Of a stretch of 64,000 nucleotides of DNA, positions 11,177 through 22,118 are shown piece after piece. A program made the position numbers and the translations under genes. Source of the stretch: Selaginella moellendorffii (Eukaryota > Streptophyta > Lycopodiopsida > Selaginellales > Selaginellaceae); the NCBI RefSeq assembly GCF_000143415.4, contig NW_003314339.1, positions 70,812-134,811 on the forward strand, in the 5' to 3' direction. Position 1 is the first letter of the stretch. Every line of letters starts with the position of its first letter. Under the pieces are notes generated by a model, which saw only the letters and a program-made list of their open reading frames with translations, did not search any database and was not told the DNA's origin.

Positions 11177-11177
<1 letters not shown>
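9673..11177. repeat. AT-rich repeat tract with three related copies
   Basis: No gene is seen. Three diverged copies of a ~150-bp unit occur near 9673-9830, 10050-10195 and 10810-10985. They share a CTTGAATTTAGACTT word, an A-rich run followed by GGGGGTGCAC, and a pyrimidine-rich CCCTTTCCCT stretch. The same unit is inserted in the 3' LTR of the copia element (40263-40440). They are probably fragments of one AT-rich transposon family. Confidence 0.55.

Positions 11178-11246
<69 letters not shown>
11178..11246. repeat. (AT)n microsatellite
   Basis: An uninterrupted AT dinucleotide run of about 34 units. Confidence 0.95.
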
Positions 11247-11251
<5 letters not shown>

Positions 11252-12418
11252 GAATATTAGGAATATTTTATAACCGTTATATTCACTATATTAATCTTAG
11301 AGCAGGTAAGAAATAATTTTTTATTACAACCTAATGCTATTGTAAACTAACCTGTAAACTGATATCTAATGACAAAATATATTAGGAAAATAATTGGTTG
11401 CTAATGAAGAACAAGAGTTGTAACTAGGTAAATGAAATATTTTGTTAAATGAATTTCATTTGAAAGTTGAAAGTATAGAAGTATATGTTGAGATTCTAAA
11501 GTATAAAAGAGAGGAAAAACAACACATAAAACAGTGATTTCTACTTGTTAAGAAACACACTACTTACAGAATATCATTGTGCTTAAAAGCCCCTATCTCT
11601 GCTCAAGGGTGATGGATTCCACTAGTCAGGCATTATGTAGCAACTTTTGGTATGGAGACCATTGTCCACATCATGACTGGATAAGTGTTTGCATAGAGCA
11701 AAGGGATATGGAAGATAAACCAGTTCCTTAACACATGGGAAAGGGCATTGCTGCCAAGAATGAAGAAGAAGCTGGAAATCCTAAAACGTAAGGCTCTAGT
11801 TGTTAGGCTTGGGTCTGACTTATGGCTGCATTGTCTCTCTACTTTTGGATTTGGATTCTCAATTTTGCAGCTATGTAAGATTGAAATGAGACTCAAACGA
11901 TCTCCAGCCTTATAACTTGTGGACTATGCTTGTTGTTTATGTGTAAAGCTTAGCTTTAGTGTTTCAAGTATCAAGACAACTACTAACTACCAGGCCACCT
12001 AAAAGATTCTAAAGAGCTGGATGAGATAAGTAGATAGAAAAAAAAGTTTTTCAAAACTTTTAGCCCTCTTCACAAAGGTTTATCCTTCCCATCATTTCTT
12101 AATCATCTCCTTTTATCCTAAAACATTTTTTCTCCAAAGGAGGGGTTAATAAAAATGGAGAGATTATGTGAACAAAACTAATGTAATGTAATAATTATTA
12201 TTTCAAATAGGATCATAAAATAATACATGAAAGTTCCTAATATTATTTTATTATAATGCTTTTCCAACTAAAATTGAGATTAGCTAATATTTCTTTAGTA
12301 ACATATTATATAAAATATATATTATATTATTATTTTAGAAGTTTACTAATTATTAGTTGACTTGATTAAATAATGAAGTCATTATAAATAAAACTTACAC
12401 CTTACAGATAAGTAAGGA
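11247..12418. other. AT-rich intergenic, no gene seen
   Basis: Only short shadow ORFs are present. No recognisable element or RNA gene was found upstream of the lectin-like pseudogene. Confidence 0.5.
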
Positions 12419-13298
12419 ATGGGTAAATTCATATTATTTGCTGTGTTTTCTTTAAATTTTAATTTTTGCCTATCTATACAATTTGAGCATGCTAATTCTC
12501 TTGCAATCTCAATTCTTAAAGCAAGATTCATAATAAACAGAATTCAAGAAATAACTAGAGAAATGTTTTATGATAGAGAAAGATATGAACGTGGTGTAAG
12601 ATATAGTTCAATCTTTCCAATAGCTTATAATCAAAGAGGATTGCTTACAGTTCATATTCATAACCATAATCGTGGAATAGCTGGTGGAACTTGTACTGCA
12701 AACCCAAGTAATATAAATACTGTATATTATGAAAAATTCAATATTATTACTAGAAACATATTGTCCAAGCTATTTTAAAGCAAGTACAGTTGGATATGCA
12801 ATAGAATTTCTAATTAAAGATAGGCTATATGATAATAGTTATGAAAGTAATGTTGTTATAGTTTCAAATAGTTATTCTTTATATGATGAAGATATATATT
12901 GTAATTCAATAATTACAACCACATTATTTAGTTGGTGGCCTCATAATATACTTGAGGCAGAACAATCATTATATTCTCCAGATCATAATTTTAAGTTAAC
13001 AATGCAAAAAGATTGTAACTTAGTTCTTTATTATGGTAATAATCCAAAATGGACATCTAATACATATAAAAAGGGGTTAAATTGTCATCTCATATTGCAA
13101 TACGATGGAAATCTTGTAATTTATAATAGTTTAGAGAGTGTTTGGCATAGTAACTCTTATTGTGGAGTTGAAGGATGTTTAAGACCATCATTTTTATCTA
13201 TGCAGAATGACTGTAATTTAGTGCTTTACACTATACCTTTGTCTAGGAATGATCATGTAGCTCCTTCATGGTCTTCAAGTTCAATCAATTGTATTTAA
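12419..13298 (+). pseudogene. Secreted GNA-type lectin-like gene, frameshifted (copy 1)
   Basis: The ATG at 12419 opens a hydrophobic leader followed by the N-terminal domain shared with the copies at 20667, 42594 and 49506 (region FYDRERYERGVRY here). The frame ends at 12778. The family homology continues in another frame (12729-13298) from about YFKASTVGYAIEF, so one net frameshift lies near 12740-12775. The C-terminal half is a bulb-type mannose-binding lectin domain with three canonical QxDxNxVxY sites: QKDCNLVLY, QYDGNLVIY and QNDCNLVLY. The coding sequence is very AT-rich compared with the other copies and is the most diverged. It could still be expressed if the shift were an assembly error. 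Confidence 0.7.
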
Positions 13299-13614
13299 AT
13301 CTTGATACACTTTAAATTTTGAATAAAATCTATAATGTACACAACACACGACACAATGGTACTACAAGGCTTCTAGAGATGCCCAATGAGAGAACTGGCA
13401 GCTTGAAAGACGATCATCCATGGTCATATCCACACGCACAGCACGGAAGAAGCTATGAAGCCCGTCTATTTTGATGCCAAGCAGAAACATGATTGCATAA
13501 ATGTTTGAGCCGGATTTCATACCGTACGCAAAGCTTTCCAATCAAACTTCATACACGCGACAATTTCCATAGTTATTTGTTTGACCAAGGTGAAAGTGGA
13601 ACACTCTTTGCTTT

Positions 13615-14498
13615 TCACCTCTTGGGATTGTACGGACAGGTAAGCTGCGTCAGCAGCTGCGAAGGGTCATAGAATACCTCCAGTCTTCCTATCTTGAGCT
13701 CATCGTTCACCTATTTCGAGTGAGGGGAAAAAGAGAGAAAAGTTACTGACGTGACATGGTAAAGTTTTTTTTTTACCTCTGCTATTGCGATTCCAAACAT
13801 CTCCGCGGTCTTGCCATTGAGATTGTGTTCTTTAAAACTACCTTCCATTTTTCCCCAGTGCCTCCACTTGAACGCGACTGTGGGAGGCCCGGAGAAAACC
13901 TCAAGAACTTCCCACGCAAATCCATTGGGAAAAACTCCACGAAATATCTCGTGAGACGATTCGAAAGTCTCCTGCGAGGATTTGTAGAGCGGAGGATTGT
14001 TTGCTCCTCCATGTTCTAAGCTTGCGAGCAGCGCATTGTAGCTTCCAGTGCGAAGAAGCTCCTCGCCAGTCATGGCTTTACCTCCTGGATCATAGATTTA
14101 CGGGGTAGCAAATCACAAGAACAAGAACAATGGTTACCATTGACGGAGAAAGAGAAATTTTCAGCATCGATGCTCTTGAAATCCTTGATTCTTGTCTTGT
14201 GGGTCAGCTCCATCTCCCATGTCTTGACTAGATGCTGGACTGTCTCCTCCAGAGACCCAGGCTTCCAATCCTGCGTGAACAGCGTGATTGATCAATCAAA
14301 CGATTTTTCTCCATGGACATCTCATATATCTCTCACCTTGGTTCGCCCGGATCGGAATGTGCGATTGACAAGATCATACTCTGGCGCTTCCCCGAGCCTC
14401 CACACGGTATCCTTCTCGGTATCTCCATGCAAGAAGCTGCGATACTCGTCCCCCTTCTCGAGCTCCAAGTCTTTCACGCTCGAAGCGATTTCTTCCAT
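13615..14498 (-). CDS. Pathogen-related protein, SnoaL-like fold
   Basis: Four exons (14498-14337, 14270-14138, 14084-13777, 13710-13615) join in frame with GT-AG introns of 53-67 bp and give about 232 residues, the usual size of the plant pathogen-related (barley PRP-like) family. Recognisable stretches are WRLGEAPEYDLVNRTF, SVNGGKAMTGEELLRTGSYN, ETFESSHEIFRG, GFAWEVLEVFSGPP, FKWRHWGKMEG and EVFYDPSQLL. The family has a SnoaL/NTF2-like fold. Its biochemical activity is not established, and transcripts are pathogen-induced in cereals. No signal peptide is seen, so the protein is probably cytosolic. It looks intact. Confidence 0.85.
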
Positions 14499-14929
14499 AG
14501 TTCTAAATTTCCCCTTTACTCTTTTGAAAGAAGTCGGTCAGTAAGCTTAAAACATAACGTCCTGCCATCATTGTTTGACTTTATAGATCATGGTTAATCG
14601 CAAAAATCATACTTATTCAAAGTGAAATTGATTGAATGTCACATCATAGCCTTGACAAAGTATTGCATTTACAATTGTATTGCTTTCTGAGATCGCATTA
14701 AGCTCGCGGTCAAGCCAAGTGCCCAGTGTATAATAATTTTATAGTAACATAGTAATTTTTTTCTATACTTGGATTTTGGTGAAGCAATTTGCAAATGATT
14801 TAAATTTCAAAAGCCAAATTCATGCAAAATATCGTACTCCTATGACTTGTTTGGATGGAAACTTATGATTTTTCATTTACATGCATGGATTTTCCATGTC
14901 CAGAATGATTACCATGCTCATTGTCAAGT

Positions 14930-15040
14930 CCTAGATTCTCAGTACTCATCCCCTATTCACTTAAGAGCTCCAAGTCTTTCATGTTCAACTTCAATGCTTC
15001 TAAAATTTATCCCTTTGAAAGAAGCTGGGCAGTATGTAGC
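14930..15040 (-). pseudogene. Fragment of pathogen-related gene exon 1
   Basis: It is diverged from 14436-14545 (the 5' half of exon 1 and its upstream bases). Both share the order GAGCTCCAAGTCTTTCA, then a CTTTTGAAAGAAG-type block. It has no open frame, and only this part was duplicated, about 500 bp from the parent. Confidence 0.65.
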
Positions 15041-15099
15041 TACATATGGGGGTAAATCTTTGTTATATTTTGTTTATGAGTATTCTAAGTCTAATCAAT

Positions 15100-16767
15100 A
15101 GTTAAATTTTCAAATTATATAATCGTTAGTCTTCTTTTACCTATTCTACCATCCTTTCTTAATATGCTAGATCTTTACAGGCCCAATATGTTTTGGGGGC
15201 ATAGACCACTACTTTCTCGGTCCCTTGACTCTGATTTACTTTATCACCTTGGTGGGGTCATAGCTACTTCGAGACAAAGAATGTCTTTAAAAATTACCAA
15301 GGAAAAAAACGATTGCGCTATTGACAAAAGAAGCAATGAGAAGTCTGGTGTCGAATCTCTTATGCATCAACACTATCAATTTCTGACATGATGGAGATCA
15401 CTCCCCATAGAATAGCACCAAGGGATTTAGATAAGCTGCCTGAATGATTGTCTCTGCTATTGGCTGTCGATGTCTTCTGCTGTCTCCACCTCTTGACTTT
15501 TAGGGCTAAAACAATTAAGTTGGATAGAGTGTAGAGTCAGTATAGAAAACTGACTTGCATTTTTCTATAAAGGCGACCCTTGTATCTTTCTTTGTAACAT
15601 TATGTTTGGTGGCAGGTTGCATTCTGCATTTTATTAGACTTTGTGAGAGTAATGAGCTCTCACTAGGTTTGATAACCTTGTGCCTTGACTGAGGATAGTG
15701 ATATTTAACTTAGTTGTTTAAAGTTGAGATGTTAGTACCTGTATTATAACTTTGTCTATAAGGAAGTTGTGTACCATATAAGTTTATCTCATAGTCTTTA
15801 TTTTAATTTTGACTAAGTGTTGGTCATGTATAACTAGCCTTTTCAAGGTATGCTTAGAAATGTTAGCTAAATGTATTAATGAGCTTATTGTTGTATGATT
15901 AGATTCAAGTAGTCATTTAGTTTATACTTATCCATATTCTTATATCTTGTATTTAGGGTGTTACCTTATTGTTAGACAAATATATAACTTGAAAACATAA
16001 GTTTAGTGTTTGGATATTGTGAAAGGTAAATTGAAAAATGACTAGTGATTGCTTGTAAATTTCATCGAGGACTATTAACACTTGTTTCACTCAATGATGA
16101 TTTAGTAGTGATATACTTGCTTTTGTAGAGGATTGTATTATTAGACTTATATGATTTTTCCATATTGGCATATTAACTCTACCTCTGTCAATATCATTTT
16201 AGTTGCGTTTAGTCTGTAATGTTGAATTACATTGAGCTTTGGACATAATGAATCACTCCTTGATGATGTGTTATTTGTAATTGAGTATTATTAAAAGATT
16301 ATTTTCAGATATTAATTAAAGTATCCTTGATTTTGATTAATTTGGTTGCTAAAGAGCCTTGAGTGGTAATTCATTTTTGTTTTCTTTTAGCTTTGTTTTG
16401 ACATTGATGGCATTGAAGTGATGCCCTGTTATTGACATTGTTGATATTGAGATTCGAGTGAAATGAAATGTCTCTCTATAAGATTGATATTAAATTTTAT
16501 TAGTCTCAATATAGATAGTGTTAATGATTTGGCTGTAACTTTGTGTTAGTAGCATTCATGCATTTGCTAGTTAACAACTATATTAATGTTCAAATGAGCT
16601 TAGTAGCAAGTTAATTTAGTTGTGTTCTAGATGAAATTATTTAGTAGGAGTCAAGCTTTGAGCTTTTCCTTTAAAAATGATTTAGTCATAGACTATGCTA
16701 ACTTTACAAAAGAAAGAGTTAGTGATCGACATTAAAGATGTTAATTCCTTATTGGATTTGAGTTAGT
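15100..16767. other. AT/T-rich intergenic, nothing recognised
   Basis: No coding sequence, LTR pair or RNA gene could be supported. Base composition is strongly T-rich on the plus strand, suggesting old decayed repeat DNA. Confidence 0.45.
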
Positions 16768-16948
16768 GTAGCACACATGGTTTTTACCCTTTATTATATA
16801 GTGATTTACTATAGAATAATCATTAAGCAGAACCTAAACACTCTATGTGCCACATGTCACATGCCACGTGCCAGAGGTTTAAATTCTGCTTTGTGGTTAT
16901 CCTATGGTAAATCACTATAGGATAAAGGGTAAAAACCATGTGTGCTAC
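16768..16948. mobile_element. MITE with ~70-bp terminal inverted repeats
   Basis: The left arm begins GTAGCACACATGGTTTTTAC and the right arm ends with its complement. The arms pair over about 70 bp with a few mismatches, leaving a short centre containing CACATGTCACATGCCACGTG. AGTTA occurs just left (16761-16765) and immediately right (16949-16953), a possible 5-bp target duplication with two extra bases on the left. A partial second copy lies at 19510-19607. Confidence 0.8.
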
Positions 16949-19509
16949 AGTTATGATATATTAATCATAAATGATTCTTTTTACACTTTTTATGAAATAA
17001 GTTACATTTTATTATGCATAAATGGATTTATGGAGGATTTTTTTGGTGGTCATTTATTAAGCATAGCTTTGTTGTGCTTAGCTTTTGGATTGATGTAAAA
17101 ATGCTCTTCATTAGTTTTACATTATGAAGTTTAGCTTATATATATGTTGAGGAGGATATTGTGCGTTACTTCTTTACATTGAATTTAATTTATATAAAAC
17201 TTATAATCATTGTTAGGTAAAATTTGGCTATAAGTCTTTTCAACCTTTTGGTCCTTTGAGTTTTATATTCATTGTTCCATTTATTAAAAGTTGTTGGGGA
17301 ATGCATTTTTGGCTTATTAGCTTCAATATTGAAGTTAATATTTACATATGATAATAATTAGTGATAATTAATTATCATTTAAAATAATTAATTATCTTTG
17401 TCAAAGGTTTTGCTTGATTATTGTTGATTTAGAATAATTTATTGTTCTTTGAGATGGTAAATTCTTTTTTTGGCAATAATTATGCATCTCTTTGTTAATG
17501 GGATGATTGATAATCTTTCATGATAGTTAGTTATTTTCTTTGATGGCTTTTGGCTTTTCACATTACCACATATTCTTTATAGTTTGGTTTGGTTTGGTCT
17601 TTTGGGTTTGAGATATTGGTAAAATGTTGCTAATGCTTGCTTAAGCAACTTGAGTTCCTTCGTATTATTGACCAAAACTTATTTAGGTTGGCTAATGTGA
17701 TAGTTGGCATGAATGAGTGTTTGTTGGTCTTGCCACATTTATTTTGTATTATTAATTATTGTTATGCTTAGTTTTGATAAATTGGATGTTATTTCCTTTG
17801 AATGATACATTCACAAGCATTTTACTTACCAATCGATAATACTTTCTGTTCTTTGAGTTATTTTACATAAGTTATTTAGTATACTATTTGCAATCTTTGA
17901 TAGTTAAGTTTTATTATTGAGTTTTCTTAATGATATACTAGGTATTGAATTTTGTTCGATAGTGATGATGATCTTGGTGGTTCTTGTACTTTAATACTAG
18001 TTTATTGGATCATAACTTACTTGGAAAACTTTTAATCTAAGATTTATTCATTGATACTTAAGTTTTTAAGATATCATTATCTATGATTTTGATATTATCC
18101 ATCTCTTAATCTTTCCGTTTGAAAGTAGACTGGCTTTGGCATTTTGTATGCTTTATGAAATCTTTAATCATGGGGTAGCTACTATTGGCTGGTCATATCA
18201 TCTGCCTCTCTGTTAATATTCGTTATTTCATTAAAAGGGTATGACCATGTAAACAACTCTAATTACCTATTTACAGTAGTCTATCTAAACCTTACTAACT
18301 AATTTGGTTTCTTCGCTCATGAAGGTTGAGCTTCTCTCTTTATATCACCTGTGGGCAGGGACATATCACGTTTTTGTAAGCTGGGTAACACTAGAGTAGC
18401 AAGGGTGGCTAACTCCGTTGGTCATTTCCTTATCAATGATGACCAAAAGGTGTCTGAATTTATAGTGCATTTGTGTTAGATAGCAAGATTACCCTAAATC
18501 ATTTACGTTAGTGCATTTCTTATATAATGTGATCACTATGAAATTTTTCTAAAGCTATTTCCTTGGCAATGGCCTAGGCTAGAGTGTGCATCAATGAAAA
18601 TGTTGATCTTCTCTAGGGTAGGGGGGGGTGGAAAAATGTCACAAATATAACTATAGGTATTGAAAGTTACTTGCCAACTAGTCTTTTTAGATATTTTTTC
18701 CTTACTACCATGATAACAAAAGGTTGGTATTGTTAGTTCCTTTTTCAGCTCCTTTTGTTCAAGTGTTAGTAAATTAAGCTTAAATTCTGGGCTTAGATTC
18801 TGTTCTTAGCCAGATGAATATAAGGTAGGAACTTTTATGCATTTCTTGTTGAGCATACTCGGTTTGGCTTTAGTTCTCTTTTGCATTATATTGCAGTGGC
18901 TTGACAAAAACCCCCTCATATTTAGATTAATCTCTCAATATCGCTAAATGATAGCTTATCGTGTCTACTAAACACCATTACTATTATACCTTATATGTTA
19001 GTCCTATTCAATCCTAATTACTATTTATGGAAGGTGGGGAGGGGTTGTGGGGGATTTCAAATGTATAGTAGGGATAATGAGTAGGTCAAGCATAACCAAC
19101 CAACCTGAAGTATAGTATATCTTTCATTTGCATGCATATCTTTGTTTTATATGTAGCTTGGGTCTAAACCCAAGTTCCACACCATGCTAATTGGTGGAGT
19201 ACTTATATCCTCACATTAGGCCACCGATATGGAATACCCATATCCTTACATGAGGCCATTAGTATACTAAAATAGTGCCAGATTTCATTTGCTCCGTTTT
19301 GCATGTTAGTCCTAGCATTAGGATGTCGGATGCTTTAGAACTATTTTAAGTTGCTCCATACTCTTGTCTCTTCACTCATTAAGCTATACAGTTGAGAGTC
19401 ACTTTATGCTCTAATTCCTTTGCTCCTTCACTCCTTGCTTAAGAATTTGGCTCTATTCTTTCATTTAGTGGCCCAAGGCCCTAAAATTTGGATTTCACTC
19501 CAATGTCCT
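16949..19509. other. AT-rich intergenic, nothing recognised
   Basis: No gene is seen. Part of 19140-19400 again shows short perfect hairpins (CTTGGGT/ACCCAAG, GATATGG/CCATATC), reminiscent of the interior of the LTR element, but homology is not demonstrated. Confidence 0.4.
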
Positions 19510-19607
19510 TGGACATGTGGCATATAAAGTGTTTAAGTTCTACTTTATGGTTAACCTATAATAAATTACCATAGGATAAAGAGTGAAAACCACATACACT
19601 ACACTCA
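19510..19607. mobile_element. MITE fragment (right arm)
   Basis: It matches the right half of the MITE at 16768-16948 (CTACTTTATGGTTAACCTATAA..., then ACCATAGGATAAAGAG and a diverged terminus). The left arm is missing. Confidence 0.65.
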
Positions 19608-19800
19608 CTTATTTTGCATCACAATTAAATTGCCATTTTGCTTAGTTCATAAGCTAGAGTGCAAAACACTAGTTCTTTCAGACGGAGTTGTGCATAGGGA
19701 ATGTCTCTAATCCAATAGTGTTACTGGAGTCTGATCTCTAGCCATTGGAATGACTTCCATGGAAGTGTGTTATTGTCCAAGCTCTCTATATGAATAAATG
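19608..19800 (+). mobile_element. LINE 3' fragment
   Basis: It shares a ~170-bp block with 48795-49030 and, inverted, with 40840-41020 (words GCCATTTTGCT, AGAGTGCAAAACACTAG, GGAGTTGTGCATAGGGA, AATCCAATAGTGTT). In the 48-49 kb and 41 kb copies this block follows reverse-transcriptase-like sequence, so it is the distal part of a non-LTR element. Confidence 0.6.
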
Positions 19801-19849
19801 TTAATTACACTTCATTTTTAGCTTGCTGGAGTGGTAGTGAATATACCTA

Positions 19850-20095
19850 TAAAATATTTAAAATTTCTTAAATATTTATTTATAATTTTAAACTTAAACC
19901 CTAAAATACTATTTTTTATTCTTATATAATTTTATTTTTATAAATAATTATAATTATTGATTAATTGGATTCATAAATAATACTAAAATAAGAATTAAGT
20001 AAAATAAGCATTATTTATAAACTAATATTTATTATATCCCAAGGAAGGAATGGTGGTAAAGGTTTCTTAGGGCAGCTGGCATAAGGTTATTTAAG
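19850..20095. repeat. Segment duplicated in inverted/direct pieces near 42.7-43.2 kb
   Basis: Bases 19880-20030 are the reverse complement of about 42700-42830, while 20030-20095 and 20196-20240 match about 43000-43190 directly. The same flank of the lectin-like gene was therefore copied and then partly inverted. The scaffold gap falls within this block. Confidence 0.6.
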
Positions 20096-20195
20096 NNNNN
20101 NNNNNNNNNNNNNNNNNNNNNNNNNNNNNNNNNNNNNNNNNNNNNNNNNNNNNNNNNNNNNNNNNNNNNNNNNNNNNNNNNNNNNNNNNNNNNNN
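20096..20195. other. Assembly gap (100 N)
   Basis: Exactly 100 undetermined bases, most likely a placeholder for a gap of unknown size inside repeat sequence. Confidence 0.95.
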
Positions 20196-20261
20196 TACTT
20201 TATTTTATTTTTTTTCTTTCATAAATATTTTATATATAGGTATAAAATTCCAAAGAAACAA

Positions 20262-20420
20262 GGCTGGTGGGTTGATTGCAAAAAGCTGGACATTGTGGCT
20301 CAAGATCCACTGGATAACTGGTGGATGGTGCAAGTGTGAAGTACATCATTGCTCATGGAGCAAAGTTGCTGTTTTTAAAACATATGACCACAAGCAATGG
20401 AAAGGCTTCAAAAAAAAACA
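20262..20420 (+). mobile_element. LINE tail fragment
   Basis: The segment AGCTGGACATTGTGGCTCAA through the TACATCATTGCTC block corresponds to 49115-49190, downstream of the LINE block upstream of lectin copy 4. It is separated from the other LINE fragment (19608-19800) by the gap. Confidence 0.5.
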
Positions 20421-20666
20421 GCTATAAACTAGTGGTTGAAGTTTGTTGGCACTTATTTCTTTTGTTTTATTGGCATTGTCTCTTAAAAGTCAAAGCAGTA
20501 ACTATTGCATTTTAACTTTATTATTTTGGTTTTCCTCACTTTTCCTCATTTTATACTCATTACATTAAGTAATTTATCTTTTTTGACTTTTGATTACTTA
20601 AAATGAAAATGTAAATAACTACATAAAGCAATAGCATATAAATTCAAATCATTCTCCTTTGTGAAG

Positions 20667-21542
20667 ATGAAGTTCATTTCAGCACTTCTTTTCTATTTTA
20701 GTGTTGTTCAAGCCATGTGCTGGGAATTCTCTGACCAGCACAATGCTATAACACCAGCTGATGTCAATATGGTTCTAGATGCAGTGATTGATAATCTGAT
20801 TATGTTCGGCGATGATACTTACTATGAAAGGGGACGCACTTATGTTGATCAAATCACTGTGACAAATAACGTTGTGATCGACATCGTCATCTTGGCTTAG
20901 CATACAGGCCCGAATCTGGATTTCTGCCATGTCAATCCAGGTAACACCATCAGCGTGAGAGGCCTTGTTATCAAAGCGATCATCCAATCCTTAGTAATGT
21001 ATACAAGAGGTCAAATGCAAGTTTTTCTAGCGAGCAGCATGCTTGCAGTCTCCGAGATGTTTGGAGTCCAATATTGCATAGCACCAAATCAACAGATGGG
21101 AACACTTCACAGCCAAACGAAGATTCTACTTGGAAGCAATCGAGGTGATTGCCAAGCGAAATTGACAACGCTGGACGACATCTTCTACAATGGTCTTTGT
21201 CGAAATTTTGAGCTTCAGTCCCCGAATTTGATCTACACATTCATGCTCCAGGATGATTGTAGCTTGTCTTTGAATGAGGCCGGCCGAAGGCAAGTTTGGA
21301 CGAATGGGGTGTGCGGGAGAGGAGTCGATTGCTATCTCACAGTCGAACTTAATGGGAACATGGTTGTCAAAGAAACCCCAAGTCAGGCTGTTATATGGTC
21401 ACTAGATAGGTTCTGTGATGGACCATGCTATGCATTTGTGACCATGCAAAGAGATAGAAATGTGGTGCTCTATCATGTGTTTAAGTCCAGCCCAGGTAAA
21501 CTTTATGCTGCTTGGGCCACAAACACTGTGAAAAAAATTTAA
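20667..21542 (+). pseudogene. Secreted GNA-type lectin-like gene with one nonsense codon (copy 2)
   Basis: It is very close to the intact copy at 49506-50384. The leader MKFISALLFYFSVVQA is followed by the shared N-terminal domain and the lectin domain. A single TAT-to-TAG change at 20898-20900 stops the frame at VIDIVILA. Downstream the same frame stays open to the TAA at 21540, so this is the only lesion apart from one missing Gly codon in GVCGRG-VDC. One lectin repeat keeps the canonical site QRDRNVVLY, and the other two are degenerate. It could be a recent pseudogene, a polymorphic allele, or less likely a readthrough gene (TAG followed by CAT is not a classical readthrough context). Confidence 0.8.
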
Positions 21543-22118
21543 AATAAAAGGTCGGCATTAGTCGAAATCTATCTATGGTGCCCATCTTGAAGCATGAAAC
21601 TGATGGATGTATAAATGCAGTTTGGATTATTAGTGCTGTGTTGTCGGCGTCCTTGTTGCTGTTGCACTCACTGGCCCAGCCTACTCATTGTCTCGCTCAA
21701 GGTCCTTCATGATTATCGCCTTCATCAGATATGCTCCACATATGGGGTGATGTACACGCTCTTTAGGGTTCTTGGCTATGGTTCAAGAAATCTGGATTGT
21801 TAATTGAATTGATATCTAGACTGTCGCTCAATTACAAGCATTGAAATCCTACTCACTTCTGCTGCTCACTAGCTCTATAAAAGAAAGATTACATCATAAA
21901 AAGAGGATCCAGCTTACCTCCTGGTAGAAATGCCAAAGCTCCTGGAAGCTCATACAATCACTTCTCTCACAAGCTTTTACATATCGAAGGAAAGCACTTG
22001 CAGTCTTTAGGGTGCCAAGTAAGTTTTAGAATATGCTTCGTGTCCACTGAAATGCTCCACTCTTATACTTTTAAGCGCTTTACGAGACAGTATCACGAGA
22101 CATTCTTTGTTTCTCTCG
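21543..22118. other. Intergenic, nothing recognised
   Basis: Short ORFs only. This stretch probably holds the 3' flank of the lectin pseudogene and the 5' region of the PPR gene. Confidence 0.4.

Noticed and set aside
13756-14019. Plus-strand ORFs over the pathogen-related gene
   Set aside because: They are antisense to exon 3 of a gene with four cleanly joined exons.
20096-20195. Biological low-complexity sequence
   Set aside because: It is exactly 100 N, an assembly placeholder.
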